This document shows, in pieces, positions 8,462 through 17,603 of a stretch of DNA of 63,617 nucleotides. The notes under the pieces are model-generated. The model saw only the letters and a list, made by a program, of their open reading frames with translations. It was not told the origin of the DNA and ran no database searches. This DNA is from Opitutia bacterium Tous-C1TDCM. GTDB lineage: Bacteria > Verrucomicrobiota > Verrucomicrobiia > Opitutales > Opitutaceae. Made by a program: the position numbers and the translations under genes. Each line of letters begins with the position of its first letter. Positions within the stretch are counted from its first letter, which is position 1. Where the stretch lies: NCBI GenBank assembly GCA_002288455.1, contig NEUS01000006.1, positions 1-63,617 on the forward strand, written 5' to 3'.

Positions 8462-9322
8462 TCAGGCGCGTCCCGACCGGCGCAGCTCGGCCGCCTTGGC
8501 GGTGCTGAGAAATTCGTAGAAGCCCATGAGCCGGCAGAAGACGAAACCGCGGTAGCCGTCGAGGAAACCGCGGCGCAGCACGTAGTGGTAGAAGAACCGC
8601 AGGGTCGGGCGGAACGGCAGCCGGGCCGCGAGGACCTTGAGGCGGCGTTTGCGGGCGAGCGACGGATCGAGCGGGGCAGTGTTGGCGGCATCCGCACCCG
8701 CCGGCGAGGCGAGGAGTCTGGCCTCCCAATTGGCGTAGCGGTTGTGCTTTTCCACCCAGATATCGATGGTCGGGAAAGCGAAATGGTCCATGTCGTGCCG
8801 CAGCCGGCCCAGTTTGCCGGTGAAGACCACGTGTTCATGGACTTCGTTGTCGCCCGAGCCCGAGGCGTCGGCGCCGGAAAACTGTTCGAACCGGCCGAGG
8901 CGGTGACGGAAAAAACGGATATTCCAGCTCGGATAGTAGCCGCTGTGTTTCAGCCAGCCGTCGATGAACCAGAAGCGCCGGTTCACGAAGTAGCCGTCGT
9001 GCTCCGGTGCCGCGACCGTGCGCCGGAGTTCCTCCGCCAGTTCGGGTGTGATGCGTTCGTCGGCATCGAGAATGAAAACCCATTCGTGCCGCCACGGCAC
9101 GTGGGCGAGGGCCCAGTTTTTCTTTTTCGGGAAACGGCCGTCCCACTTGAAGTCCACGACTGTCGCGCCGAATTCGCGGGCGATGTCCGGGGTGCCGTCG
9201 GTGCTGCCGGAATCCACGACCACGACTTCGGCGGCGAAGCGGCACGACTCGAGGCAGGCCCGCAGGTTGGCGCGTTCGTTCCTGGCCGGGATGAGAATCG
9301 AGATGGGGCAGGCGGCGGACAT
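8462..9322 (-). CDS. GT2 family glycosyltransferase (WaaE/KdtX-like)
   Basis: A 286-residue GT-A enzyme. It opens with 'PISILIPARNERANL', has the 'VVVDSGSTDGTPDIAREFGA' strand-loop and the metal-binding 'FILDADERITPEL' (DAD) motif. The 'KKKNWAL' stretch and a His-rich C-terminal half resemble the WaaE/KdtX group that adds glucose to the LPS core. This makes a core or early-repeat sugar addition plausible but not proven. No membrane segment is evident. It lies 11 bp downstream of the ligase-like gene. Confidence 0.88.
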   Translation of the reverse strand: MSAACPISILIPARNERANLRACLESCRFAAEVVVVDSGSTDGTPDIAREFGATVVDFKWDGRFPKKKNWALAHVPWRHEWVFILDADERITPELAEELRRTVAAPEHDGYFVNRRFWFIDGWLKHSGYYPSWNIRFFRHRLGRFEQFSGADASGSGDNEVHEHVVFTGKLGRLRHDMDHFAFPTIDIWVEKHNRYANWEARLLASPAGADAANTAPLDPSLARKRRLKVLAARLPFRPTLRFFYHYVLRRGFLDGYRGFVFCRLMGFYEFLSTAKAAELRRSGRA

Positions 9323-9333
9323 GGCGGGGCCGG

Positions 9334-10821
9334 TCACTTCGTCGGGGTCGGCGCCTCGCGATCCTGCAGACGCGCGTAGTGGAGCGCGGCGAAGAAGCAC
9401 AACCACCAGCCGAGGACGACGGCGAGATTGCCGAACGGGAACTCGACCCAGGCATAGACGAGCAGGAGCAGGCAACCGAGCAGCAGGTAGCGGGTGAGGG
9501 CGCCGCGCAAACGGGCCGGGCCGAGGTGGAACACCGGCACGAGTGCGCACAGGGCCAGCAGCGCGACGCCCACGTAGCCGTGTTCCGCGAAAGCCTGCAG
9601 CCAGTCGCTGTGCGCATCGCGGTAAAAGCTCACGAGCCGGTCGACCTTCGGGGGCTGCGTGTTGAAGAGCGTGAACACATGCGGGTAGGACGCCATGCCC
9701 CAGCCGAAAAACGGTTTCGCCTGCGCCATGCGCCAGGTGTCTTCGTAGAGCCGCACGCGGTCGCCGATCCCGCCCTGGCTGATCATCGCCTCGACCTGCG
9801 TGCGGGTGAGTTCCGAACGCACCAGAATCGTATCCCGCGCAACCCACCAGATTCCGGCCGCCCCGAGGACCACCGCGGCGGCCGCGCCGAGGAGCGGCGG
9901 CGCGACCGACTCGCGCATGCGCCGGCGTTGGCGGACGGTGCGATAGACCCAGTGTCCGAAAGCGACCGTGAACAGCAGGCCGGCCAGGAGCGTGCTCGAA
10001 CGCGAACCGCTGAGCGGCACCGTGGCGGCGATGAAGAAGATCGCGATCAGGCTGCCGAAGGCGGGGGAGTGGAAAAAATTCCGCGCCTCGTAGCGGCGCC
10101 CGAAGTGCCAGGCGAGACCGAGGCAGACCACGAGCATCAGGAGGGTGAAGGCGCCCCAATGGTTGTGGTAGATGAAGGACGCGAAGAAGTAGGGTTGGCG
10201 CGTCTCGACGGCGCCGAAATACGGCCCCTTGGCACCGGCAAATTTCTGGATCGTGCCGAAAACCGAAAGCGCGAGGGCGTTGCCGGCCGCGAGCAGGAGC
10301 AGGCCGCGCAGCGCCCGCCGTTGCCGGATCAGCAATGCGAGGTTGAAGCAGCTGATCCAGATCGCATCGAACATCCAGAGCGCCTGGAGCGCGGACTCCG
10401 GCCGGGCCGAACTCGGCAAGGCCGCGTGGGCGCCGCGATGGACGAACACGATATCGTTGTCGAACTTCAGCGTTTGGAAACTGGGATTGAAGGTCGCGAG
10501 CACGACGTACGCGTTGAATGCCGCCAGCGGGATCAGCCAAACGAGCGGCTTCATCCAACCCTCGCGCCACGCCTCCCGGTCCTGCAAAGCCGTGAGCGTG
10601 ATCAAGGCGCCGAGACTGCCCCACCAGGCGAGGTAGGTGCGCATCCCTTCGGCGCCGCCGCCGAAACCCCAGGTGATCCAGACGAGAAAGATCCCGACGT
10701 GGACGAGCGTCACCCATTCGAGGGGGCGCAGGGGCCGTTGCGACGGCGGCACGCGCGCCGCGACGCCGCGGGCATACTTGAGGTCGTCCGGGGACGAGGC
10801 GGCGGATACGCGTGAACTCAT
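9334..10821 (-). CDS. O-antigen ligase/polymerase family membrane protein
   Basis: A 495-residue polytopic protein with about ten to twelve hydrophobic segments. Its large periplasmic loop holds 'GWGMASYPHVFTLFN' and 'FYRDAHSDWLQAFAEHG', the Wzy_C (WaaL/RfaL-like) hallmark with the conserved His of 'HSDWLQ'. It would join an undecaprenyl-linked glycan to an acceptor or polymerise repeats on the periplasmic face. A second, unrelated polymerase-like gene lies at 14920-16473, so this one may be the ligase. Its start overlaps the stop of the GT4 gene upstream in an ATGA arrangement. Confidence 0.85.
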   Translation of the reverse strand: MSSRVSAASSPDDLKYARGVAARVPPSQRPLRPLEWVTLVHVGIFLVWITWGFGGGAEGMRTYLAWWGSLGALITLTALQDREAWREGWMKPLVWLIPLAAFNAYVVLATFNPSFQTLKFDNDIVFVHRGAHAALPSSARPESALQALWMFDAIWISCFNLALLIRQRRALRGLLLLAAGNALALSVFGTIQKFAGAKGPYFGAVETRQPYFFASFIYHNHWGAFTLLMLVVCLGLAWHFGRRYEARNFFHSPAFGSLIAIFFIAATVPLSGSRSSTLLAGLLFTVAFGHWVYRTVRQRRRMRESVAPPLLGAAAAVVLGAAGIWWVARDTILVRSELTRTQVEAMISQGGIGDRVRLYEDTWRMAQAKPFFGWGMASYPHVFTLFNTQPPKVDRLVSFYRDAHSDWLQAFAEHGYVGVALLALCALVPVFHLGPARLRGALTRYLLLGCLLLLVYAWVEFPFGNLAVVLGWWLCFFAALHYARLQDREAPTPTK

Positions 10822-11951
10822 CGGGGGGCAGTGTGCAACTGCTCGTAGAAGGCCGACAAGCGTTTGGCGGCGCCATGCCACGAATACTCGCGCAGCACCC
10901 AGGCCGAGGCGGCGGCCCCGCGGGCGGCCAGCGCCGCGGCGGTTTCGGCGGTGGCCGCGGCGAGGGCCGCGGGATAGTCCGCCCAAGGCACGCACCAGCC
11001 GAGACCGAGATCGTTGAGTTCGCGCCACGGGGTGCCGTCGGTGACGACCACGGGCACGCCGTGGGCCATGGCTTCCGCGATCACGAGGCCGAAGTTTTCG
11101 TTGTGGGAAGGCAGCAGAAAAACCGACGCCACCGCGTAGGGCGGCGGCCGGCCTTGGCCCGAGAAAACCGCGACGCGGTCCTGGCCCGATTGCCGGTGCA
11201 CGTAGTCCGAGAGGCCGGCGGCATCGTAGTCTTCGGGAATGCCGACCAGCAGCAGGAGCCAATCTTTGGGACCGCGTTCCAGCCAAAGGTCGATCAGCTC
11301 GATCACGCGTTTTTTCCGGTGGAACCGCGAATAGAAGAGGGCAACCGGGCGCCGGCGCGTGTCGGGGCAGGCTTCCTGCCAATGCTGTTTGGCGGCGGCG
11401 AGTTCCCCCGGAGCGGCGGCGCCGACGCCGTTCGGTGCGACGCAGACCGGCTGCGTGAAGCCAAGCGCGCGGATCTCCGCGGCTTCTTCTTGGCTGGTGG
11501 CATGCCAGCCGGCCGCGGCTTCGAAAGCTCCCGGATGCAGGCAGTGGCGCGCCAGTTGTTTCCGCAGCCGGTGATGGTTCCAGGCCCACGTGCTCATCAT
11601 CCCGCGCGGCGAGATCACCAGTTTTGCGCCGGAGCGACGCGCTGCGCGCCGCGCGTAGTGCAACGTGAGCAACCAGAGTCCGTGATGATGGATCACGTCG
11701 GCGACGCCGTTTTGCAGCGCGCGTTGCAATCCGGCGGAACGGCAGATCGCGGCCGGCCAATCCCGGCGGAAGACCCGTATCGGCAAGCCGGATTCGTGGC
11801 GGTCCCAGCCGCCGGCCGGGGCCTGGCTGTCCGTGCTCAGCAGTTCGACGGAATCGCCGGCCGCCGCGGCCGCCGCCGCCAGCGCGCGGACCGATTTGCT
11901 GGGCCCGCCGTGCTGGGCTTCGAGGCTGGGGACAATGTGGCGGACCTTCAT
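10818..11951 (-). CDS. GT4 family glycosyltransferase
   Basis: A 377-residue GT-B enzyme. The N-terminal domain begins 'IVPSLEAQHGGPSKSVRAL' (Gly-rich acceptor loop) and includes 'VIHHHGLW'. The C-terminal donor domain has 'FYSRFHRKKRVIELIDLW' and 'PSHNENFGLVIAEAMAHGVP' with the E-x7-E motif of retaining GT4 enzymes. The substrate cannot be read from sequence. It overlaps the ligase gene downstream and the acetyltransferase upstream by 4 bp each, placing all three in one translationally coupled unit. Confidence 0.92.
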   Translation of the reverse strand: MKVRHIVPSLEAQHGGPSKSVRALAAAAAAAGDSVELLSTDSQAPAGGWDRHESGLPIRVFRRDWPAAICRSAGLQRALQNGVADVIHHHGLWLLTLHYARRAARRSGAKLVISPRGMMSTWAWNHHRLRKQLARHCLHPGAFEAAAGWHATSQEEAAEIRALGFTQPVCVAPNGVGAAAPGELAAAKQHWQEACPDTRRRPVALFYSRFHRKKRVIELIDLWLERGPKDWLLLLVGIPEDYDAAGLSDYVHRQSGQDRVAVFSGQGRPPPYAVASVFLLPSHNENFGLVIAEAMAHGVPVVVTDGTPWRELNDLGLGWCVPWADYPAALAAATAETAAALAARGAAASAWVLREYSWHGAAKRLSAFYEQLHTAPR

Positions 11952-12517
11952 CCGGCGGCGGGCGCGGTGCGGTCCTTGACCGGCCGGCAGGGGTGGCCGA
12001 CGCAGATTTTCCGCGGCGGCAGATCGCGCACGACCACCGACCGGGCGCCGACGACACAGAGTTCGCCGATGGTGACGCCGGGCCCGACAAAGACATCCGC
12101 CGCGAGCCAGGCGTTTTCGCCGATGACGATCGGGGCGGTGACCAGCGGCATGCTCCAGCGGTTGAAGTCGTGCGAGCCGGCGCAAAGGTGGCAGTTCTGG
12201 CTCAGATTGGCGCCGCGCCGCAGCGTGATGCGTCCCAAATTGTAGAGGGTCACGTTTCGGCCGACCATCGAACGGGGTTCGAGGGTCAGGAATTCGGGAA
12301 ACGTGATCCTCGCCGTCGGAAACACGACGACTTGATCGGGGGCGGCGATGTCCGCGCCCCACCAGCGCAGCAAACACGCCCTGAACCCGTGCCAGGGCCG
12401 CGGACTCCAGCGGAAAACCGTCGCCTGCACGATGCTCCACAGCGCGCGCCTGACGATGACGCGGCGCGGGTAGGGCGTAATGCAGTTTTGGCCGAGAAAC
12501 GGCGCCTCTTCGGGCAT
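11948..12517 (-). CDS. WcaF-like hexapeptide-repeat O-acetyltransferase
   Basis: A 189-residue left-handed beta-helix acyltransferase. Hexapeptide turns are seen through 'PIVIGENAWLAADVFVGPG' and 'VTIGELCVVGARSVV', and the His of 'AGSHDFNRW' is the likely catalytic base. It closely follows the WcaF layout (colanic acid acetyltransferase), which O-acetylates a sugar from acetyl-CoA in the cytosol. The ATG at 12517 is chosen because sequence upstream in frame is antisense to the next gene. A 40-bp gap separates it from that GT4 gene. Confidence 0.88.
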   Translation of the reverse strand: MPEEAPFLGQNCITPYPRRVIVRRALWSIVQATVFRWSPRPWHGFRACLLRWWGADIAAPDQVVVFPTARITFPEFLTLEPRSMVGRNVTLYNLGRITLRRGANLSQNCHLCAGSHDFNRWSMPLVTAPIVIGENAWLAADVFVGPGVTIGELCVVGARSVVVRDLPPRKICVGHPCRPVKDRTAPAAG

Positions 12518-12557
12518 GGCGGGAGCGTGGCGGGGCCGCCGGTCGACGCAATGGCGA

Positions 12558-13718
12558 TCAAATTCCCGGTCCCGGATTCGGCCCGGTGCAGCGCGCGAGC
12601 GTGGCCAGAATGTCCCGGGCGCTCGCCGCGTAGTCGTACCGTGCGACGTGACTTTGGGCCGCGTCGGCCAACTCGGCCCGGAGGGCACTGTCCTGCAGCA
12701 GCAACGCGAGCCGGTGGGCGAGCCGCGTTTCCGCATCGGGGGCCTCGTGATCGTAGACGAGGCCGGTGCGGCCGGGGTTCACCAGTTCGGCGAAGCAGGG
12801 CAGATTGGAAACAACCACGGCCGTCCGCGCCGCCATCGCCTCGGCGACGGCGACGCCGAAGGTTTCGCCGCGATCCCGGCTGGGGTAGCAGAAGAGATCG
12901 AGCGCGGCATAGCGGTCCGCCAGTCTGGCCGGATCGAACTCGGGGCCGGCGAAGCGCAGGCGGGGGCCAAGGATGCCGCCGAATTCGCGCTCGAGCTCCG
13001 TGCGAAAGGCTTCGCCGCCGCCGCCCTCGGGCACGGCCCAAGGCCCGGTCAGTTCCAGCCGCCAGTCCGGCAGGCCCCGGTGCCCGACGAGCGCGGCGCA
13101 GGCGGCGACCAATTGGCGGATGCCCTTGTCCGGATGGATGCGGCCGACGTAGCCGATGGTGAGCGTCGGGCCGGCCGGGGCGGCTTGCCGGCGCGCGCGG
13201 ACGTGGAGCTCGTAGTCGATCGGGTAGGGAAACGGCGCGAGGCGCGGGGCGAGGGCGGCGTTTTCCGCCTTCAGCTGTTCGGCGACGCGGGCGCTGAGCG
13301 CCAGCAGCAGATCGACCCGGCCGTAGGCGCGGCCGTGGCCCTTGGGCATGCGCGCGAGCACGGCGACCACCTTGCCGGCCGCCGGCTTCACCGCCCGGAG
13401 CCACACCGGCAGCGTCACGGTGTTGCAGATCACGGCGTCGCCGGGCGGCAGGACCCGGGCCACCCGCAGGCCCCAGCGCAGGTCGTGCCAGAGGTTCGCG
13501 GCGAGCGACCGGGAATGGTCCGTACCCGGAATCCGGATATGCGTGACCCCGGCGGACGTTTCCCGGTCGGGCAGGCCCGGCCAGCGCCGGGAAACAAAGG
13601 TGACGGCGTGGCCCGCCCGCGCGAATTCGCCGGCGAGCCGATGCCAGATCTTTTCCGTCGAGCCGCCGCGCAACGGCGGCACCGGCAGGAAAAATCCCGT
13701 GACGATGGTGATTCTCAT
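12558..13718 (-). CDS. GT4 family glycosyltransferase
   Basis: A 386-residue GT-B transferase. The N-terminal domain carries 'TGFFLPVPPLRGGSTEKIW', a glycine loop typical of GT4. The C-terminal domain has 'IGYVGRIHPDKGIRQLV' and 'PSRDRGETFGVAVAEAMAAR', where the E-x7-E pair positions the sugar nucleotide. It lies in the polysaccharide cluster and shares a 4-bp overlap with the GT4 gene upstream. The donor and linkage cannot be deduced. Confidence 0.92.
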   Translation of the reverse strand: MRITIVTGFFLPVPPLRGGSTEKIWHRLAGEFARAGHAVTFVSRRWPGLPDRETSAGVTHIRIPGTDHSRSLAANLWHDLRWGLRVARVLPPGDAVICNTVTLPVWLRAVKPAAGKVVAVLARMPKGHGRAYGRVDLLLALSARVAEQLKAENAALAPRLAPFPYPIDYELHVRARRQAAPAGPTLTIGYVGRIHPDKGIRQLVAACAALVGHRGLPDWRLELTGPWAVPEGGGGEAFRTELEREFGGILGPRLRFAGPEFDPARLADRYAALDLFCYPSRDRGETFGVAVAEAMAARTAVVVSNLPCFAELVNPGRTGLVYDHEAPDAETRLAHRLALLLQDSALRAELADAAQSHVARYDYAASARDILATLARCTGPNPGPGI

Positions 13719-14947
13719 CGGCGCGGGAGGGCGGCGAGCGCGGCCGCCAGGCCGGCGGTCGTCTGCGCAAAGGTGTAGCCGGCGATGCGCGCGCGCGCGG
13801 CGGCGCGGAAACGGTCGCGGCCACCCGGAGCGGCGACGGCGGCGAGCGCGCGGGCGAGCGCCGCGGCCAGACCGCCGGAATCTTCCGCCGGGAAAACCCA
13901 GCCGGTGACGCCCTCCTCGACCAAGTCCTGCTGGCAGCCCACGCGGTCGCTGACGAGCGGCGGCGTGCCGAGGTGCATCGCTTCGTTCACCGCGAGGCCC
14001 CAGGTCTCGTAGAGCCCGCGCGAGGGCAGCGCGAAAACATCGGCGAGCAGGTAGCGGGCGGGCATTTCGCTCTGGTTGGCGAAGGGCAGAAGATGGACGG
14101 AGCCGGGAGGGGCGGTGCGGGCCGCGGCCTCGAGCGCGGGGCGTTCCGGACCGTCGCCGACGATGACCAGGGCGGAGTCCGGCGGGCGCACCGCGAGGTA
14201 GGCGGCGAGCAATTCCCGCGGTTGCTTGGCCGGGATCAATTTGCCGGCGAAGAGGACCACGCGGGTTGCCGGTGCGAGTCCGAGGTCCTGCCGCAGCGCC
14301 GCCGCCTGGTCGAGGAGCGCGGGGTCCGCGGGATCGAAGCGCGTCGCATCGACGGCATGCGGGGCATGAAAGAGGCGGTGCTCCGGCACGCCGAGGGCGG
14401 AGAAGTAGGCGCGGTTGGCGCGGCCCACGCAGAGAAAGGCGGCGAATTGCCGGTAAAGGAACGCCAGCGGCCAGCGCCGCGGCCACCCCGGCGGCCCGCG
14501 GCCGAGAAAATGCGAATCGCCGCGGAACAGCAGCGGACAGCCGGTCCGCCGCGCCCAGAGGATCGCCCGCAGGTGCGACTCCCATTTGTATCCGAAAAGC
14601 AACAACGCTTCCGGCCGCCACGCCGCGAGGCGCGCGGCCAGATCCGGGTTGCGCAGCCCGTGGAAATGGTGGGTGCCGGGCTCGGTTGCCGTGTTCGGGA
14701 CGAATTCGTGGTCGTAGCCGGAGCGGAGGTCGACGTCCCAGGCAAAAGTCCGGCCGAACTGCGGATCGCGGGTCGGCACGACGCCGAATTCCCAGAGGTA
14801 GAAGACCCGCGGTTGCACGTCCGGGCAACGGGCTTGGAGCCAACGGAACCAAGGGCTGTAGTATTGCGTCGGGTGCGAGAGCACCACGGCGAGCCGGCGG
14901 GGCCTGGGGGCCGGGGCGATCAAGCGGCGGAGGGACGTTCGAGCCAT
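13715..14947 (-). CDS. GT4 family glycosyltransferase
   Basis: A 410-residue protein. The N-terminal half has 'VVLSHPTQYYSPWFRWL' and 'LLFGYKWESHLRAILWAR', a pattern seen in GT4-like enzymes that act on lipid-linked or membrane substrates. The C-terminal half is a clear donor domain ('VVLFAGKLIPAKQPRELLAA', then 'PSRGLYETWGLAVNEAM' with E-x7-E). The ATG at 14947 overlaps the 3' end of the membrane polymerase gene by 28 bp, longer than the usual 4-bp overlaps here. A later start would lose the first beta strand, so I keep it. Confidence 0.88.
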   Translation of the reverse strand: MARTSLRRLIAPAPRPRRLAVVLSHPTQYYSPWFRWLQARCPDVQPRVFYLWEFGVVPTRDPQFGRTFAWDVDLRSGYDHEFVPNTATEPGTHHFHGLRNPDLAARLAAWRPEALLLFGYKWESHLRAILWARRTGCPLLFRGDSHFLGRGPPGWPRRWPLAFLYRQFAAFLCVGRANRAYFSALGVPEHRLFHAPHAVDATRFDPADPALLDQAAALRQDLGLAPATRVVLFAGKLIPAKQPRELLAAYLAVRPPDSALVIVGDGPERPALEAAARTAPPGSVHLLPFANQSEMPARYLLADVFALPSRGLYETWGLAVNEAMHLGTPPLVSDRVGCQQDLVEEGVTGWVFPAEDSGGLAAALARALAAVAAPGGRDRFRAAARARIAGYTFAQTTAGLAAALAALPRR

Positions 14948-16473
14948 TTCCGCTGCACGAAGGGCGCGCAGGCCGCGATCACCGGGATCAGGGATTGGAA
15001 AATGGCGGTGACGGCCACGCTGGCGACGGCCTCGTACGAATTGGCCAGGCCCAGGAAAATGGCGAACGCCACGAGCCCTTCCGTCGACAGCAGCGGCTTC
15101 CGCGAGGTGAACGCCTCGCCCCAGGCGAAGAAGATGCCCATGGCGAGGCCGACCAAGAGCGCGCCCTTGATCGAGCCGAAGTTGCCGTAGGCTTCGGCCA
15201 GCATGCCCCAGGCGATGTAGGTCGTGAGCGTCGATTGCAGATCCTGGCGGCCGAAATGCACGTTGAGCAGAATCTGGCCCTCGTGGGTCCGCGGTTTGCC
15301 GGGCCAGAGGATCCGGGGCACGAGCAGCGGCGGAATGATGGCGTAGGTCTTGCCGCCGAGCGGCGGGACTTTCCCGACCTCGGTCGCGTCGATCACGAAG
15401 AGAAGATTCTGCAGATTGTTCAGCCGGTCGAAGAGGCTCTGGTCGCCTTTGGCGCTGCGCCCTTGGCGCGCGGCAGCGGTGGCGGGGTCGTCGTCGTCCG
15501 GGGATCCGGCCAGCGACTGGATCCCGGCCTGGGTCCACTCGGCGTAGAAAGTCGGCAGGTGCGCCAGGCCCGCCGAGGGCGGGGTCTCTTCGTCGGGCGT
15601 TTGCCAGTACTTTCCCCGCATCGCGTATTTGCCCGAATTGAAGAACGACAGGATCACCATCATCACGACGATGAAGCGCCACGGCAGTTGGCCGCGGCTC
15701 CAGAACAGACCGATGATCACCGACGCGATGACGACGGCCGCGGACGACAGCAACAGGCTCGACGCGCTGATCATGCAGTTCAGCGCCATGATCGACCAGA
15801 ACATCGAGCGGGCCACCGGGGTCATTGCCCCCGAGCCCATGATCATCGAAAGCAGGAAAAAACCGGAGGCGCTCGCAGCCGCGGTCACGGCGCCGACGAT
15901 CGGGTACGAGCCGCTGGGCAGGAGTTCGAAAATGAAGGTCGTGAGGTCGAGACTTTGCAGCACCAGGAAAAGCGTCGCGCCTCCGACCAGGCCGAAACCA
16001 AGCCGGCTCAGGCCGGAAATGCCGTCGCGGTCGATGCCCACCAGGACGTAGGCCCGGCCGTCCGCCGGCTGCAAAATCTGCAGGGCCACTCTCCACCCCG
16101 CGATCAGCGCGAGCGCAAACACGAGGACCTGCAGGCCGGCGGAGTTGAGAAACTCGACCGGATACTGTTGCAGGATGTCGTGGCCGTTCAAAATCGGCAG
16201 GCCGTTGATCACGAGTTGCTGCACCAGAATCATCGGGAGCAGCGGCACACCGATCGCGAGGCCGGCCCAGATCCGCAGGGCGACCGCGGTGCCCCCGGCG
16301 ATGTAGGCAAAGGCGAGGGCACCGGGACTGCCCGTGAAAAACAGGTAGGCGACGGCGATCCCCAGCAGGACGGCAAACTTGAAGAACAGCCGGCGGATCA
16401 TCGTTTTCACGTTCTCCGTGAGGTCGCCCATCAAGGTGTAGCGGTCGAGCGACGGGGCGGCGGCGTGGGACAT
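14920..16473 (-). CDS. Wzy-like polysaccharide polymerase, polytopic membrane protein
   Basis: A 517-residue membrane protein with about twelve hydrophobic segments. A hydrophilic periplasmic stretch (roughly 285-375) is rich in Asp and contains 'AGSPDDDDPATA'. The segment 'PRILWPGKPRTHEGQ' followed by 'GMLAEAYGNFG' matches the 'RxxWxxKP...E.Y.NFG' pattern found in O-antigen and exopolysaccharide polymerases of the Wzy/EpsG type. It would link repeat units on undecaprenyl pyrophosphate in the periplasm. No Wzx flippase was found beside it, which is unusual for a Wzy system. Confidence 0.7.
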   Translation of the reverse strand: MSHAAAPSLDRYTLMGDLTENVKTMIRRLFFKFAVLLGIAVAYLFFTGSPGALAFAYIAGGTAVALRIWAGLAIGVPLLPMILVQQLVINGLPILNGHDILQQYPVEFLNSAGLQVLVFALALIAGWRVALQILQPADGRAYVLVGIDRDGISGLSRLGFGLVGGATLFLVLQSLDLTTFIFELLPSGSYPIVGAVTAAASASGFFLLSMIMGSGAMTPVARSMFWSIMALNCMISASSLLLSSAAVVIASVIIGLFWSRGQLPWRFIVVMMVILSFFNSGKYAMRGKYWQTPDEETPPSAGLAHLPTFYAEWTQAGIQSLAGSPDDDDPATAAARQGRSAKGDQSLFDRLNNLQNLLFVIDATEVGKVPPLGGKTYAIIPPLLVPRILWPGKPRTHEGQILLNVHFGRQDLQSTLTTYIAWGMLAEAYGNFGSIKGALLVGLAMGIFFAWGEAFTSRKPLLSTEGLVAFAIFLGLANSYEAVASVAVTAIFQSLIPVIAACAPFVQRKWLERPSAA

Positions 16474-16499
16474 CGGGAAACGGTTCGGGTCGGATCGAG

Positions 16500-17603
16500 T
16501 CAGCGCAATGCGGCGCGCCGGGCAAACCGATTAGCTTCGGCGCGGCGTTCGACCGCGACATAGAAGAACCGGCCGGCCGCCACCGCCGCGGCGACCCCGG
16601 CCAGCCACACCAGCGCAAAGAGGGGAGCCTCGGCCGCGACGAAACGGCGGCCGAGATTCAGTATACGGGTGAGCACGGGGACGTGAACGAGGTAGAGCGA
16701 AAACGAGAACAGGCCGATCCAGCCCAGCCAGCGAACCGGCGCGGCGGCCGCCAGGCGGTTTTCCCAAGGTTGCAACAGGACGAGCAGCCACGCGAAACCC
16801 AGCGCCGACACCCGGGCCGTACCGGCGTAGGATCCGACCGAGCCCGCGGCCAGGAATGACATTGCGGCGAGCAAACCCAACGCGATCCCTGCTCCGCGGC
16901 GGTCGCCGCGGCTCCGGCTTTGCGCGGCTGCCGCCACACACATGCCGGCGAAAAATTCCGGCCACGCCGCCAGCAGCGCGAGCGGACCGGCGGCCGCCGC
17001 GGATATTCCGATGCCCGGCAGGGCCGCCGTGCCGGCGAGCAGGAGCAGCGCCTGCGGTCCGAGCTGCAGCAACCGGCAAACCGCCAGCACGCCGCCGGCG
17101 AGCAGATAAAAGCCGACCTCGAGGGCGAGCGTCCAACTGACCAGCAGATACGGCGTCGTGCCGGCGAACAGGTGGGTCAGTGTCAGGTCCGCCGCGGCGG
17201 CGGCTGCGTTGTCGGGCAGCACGCCCACGGTGGCGCCGGGCGAAAAAATCCGCGTCAGGCCGTTCAGCGCCGCCGCCGCGAGCAGCGCGATCCAGTAGGT
17301 CGGATAGATCCGCCGCGCCCGGTCCAGCCAGAACGCCGGCACGCTTTCGCCGGTCCGCAACGCGCGCGTCAGCCGGGCGCAGATGCAGTAACCGCTGATC
17401 ACGAAAAAGACGTGCAAGCCGAGCCACCCCCACGCCGCGACCGCGCGCACGGGCACGAGCGGGCCCCAGAGCGGCGCTTGGTAGAATGCCCCGAAACTGT
17501 GGAACAGCACCACGGCCAGCGCCGCGACGCCCCGCCATGCCCCGAGCAAAGGGGAATGGTCCGGGCTGGCGGTCGGCACCGGTGCGGCGGCCTTCAAACC
17601 CAA
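16500..17603 (-). CDS. Acyltransferase 3 family membrane protein
   Basis: A 367-residue integral membrane O-acyltransferase of the OafA/NodX type with about ten hydrophobic segments. The family motif 'AWRGVAALAVVLFHSFG' (conserved Arg and His) lies near residue 22. 'VFFVISGYC' and 'FWLDRARRIYPTYW' follow. Such proteins transfer acetyl or other acyl groups to periplasm-facing glycans. No in-frame ATG precedes the motif. TTG at 17603 gives the full N-terminus and overlaps the FkbM gene by 10 bp; TTG at 17597 is an alternative, so the start is uncertain. Confidence 0.88.
   Translation of the reverse strand: MGLKAAAPVPTASPDHSPLLGAWRGVAALAVVLFHSFGAFYQAPLWGPLVPVRAVAAWGWLGLHVFFVISGYCICARLTRALRTGESVPAFWLDRARRIYPTYWIALLAAAALNGLTRIFSPGATVGVLPDNAAAAAADLTLTHLFAGTTPYLLVSWTLALEVGFYLLAGGVLAVCRLLQLGPQALLLLAGTAALPGIGISAAAAGPLALLAAWPEFFAGMCVAAAAQSRSRGDRRGAGIALGLLAAMSFLAAGSVGSYAGTARVSALGFAWLLVLLQPWENRLAAAAPVRWLGWIGLFSFSLYLVHVPVLTRILNLGRRFVAAEAPLFALVWLAGVAAAVAAGRFFYVAVERRAEANRFARRAALR

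Noticed and set aside
14920-16473. Wzx flippase
   Set aside because: The protein has the polymerase-like PRxLWPGKP...GNFG region and a large Asp-rich periplasmic loop, and it lacks MATE/Wzx-like repeat structure.
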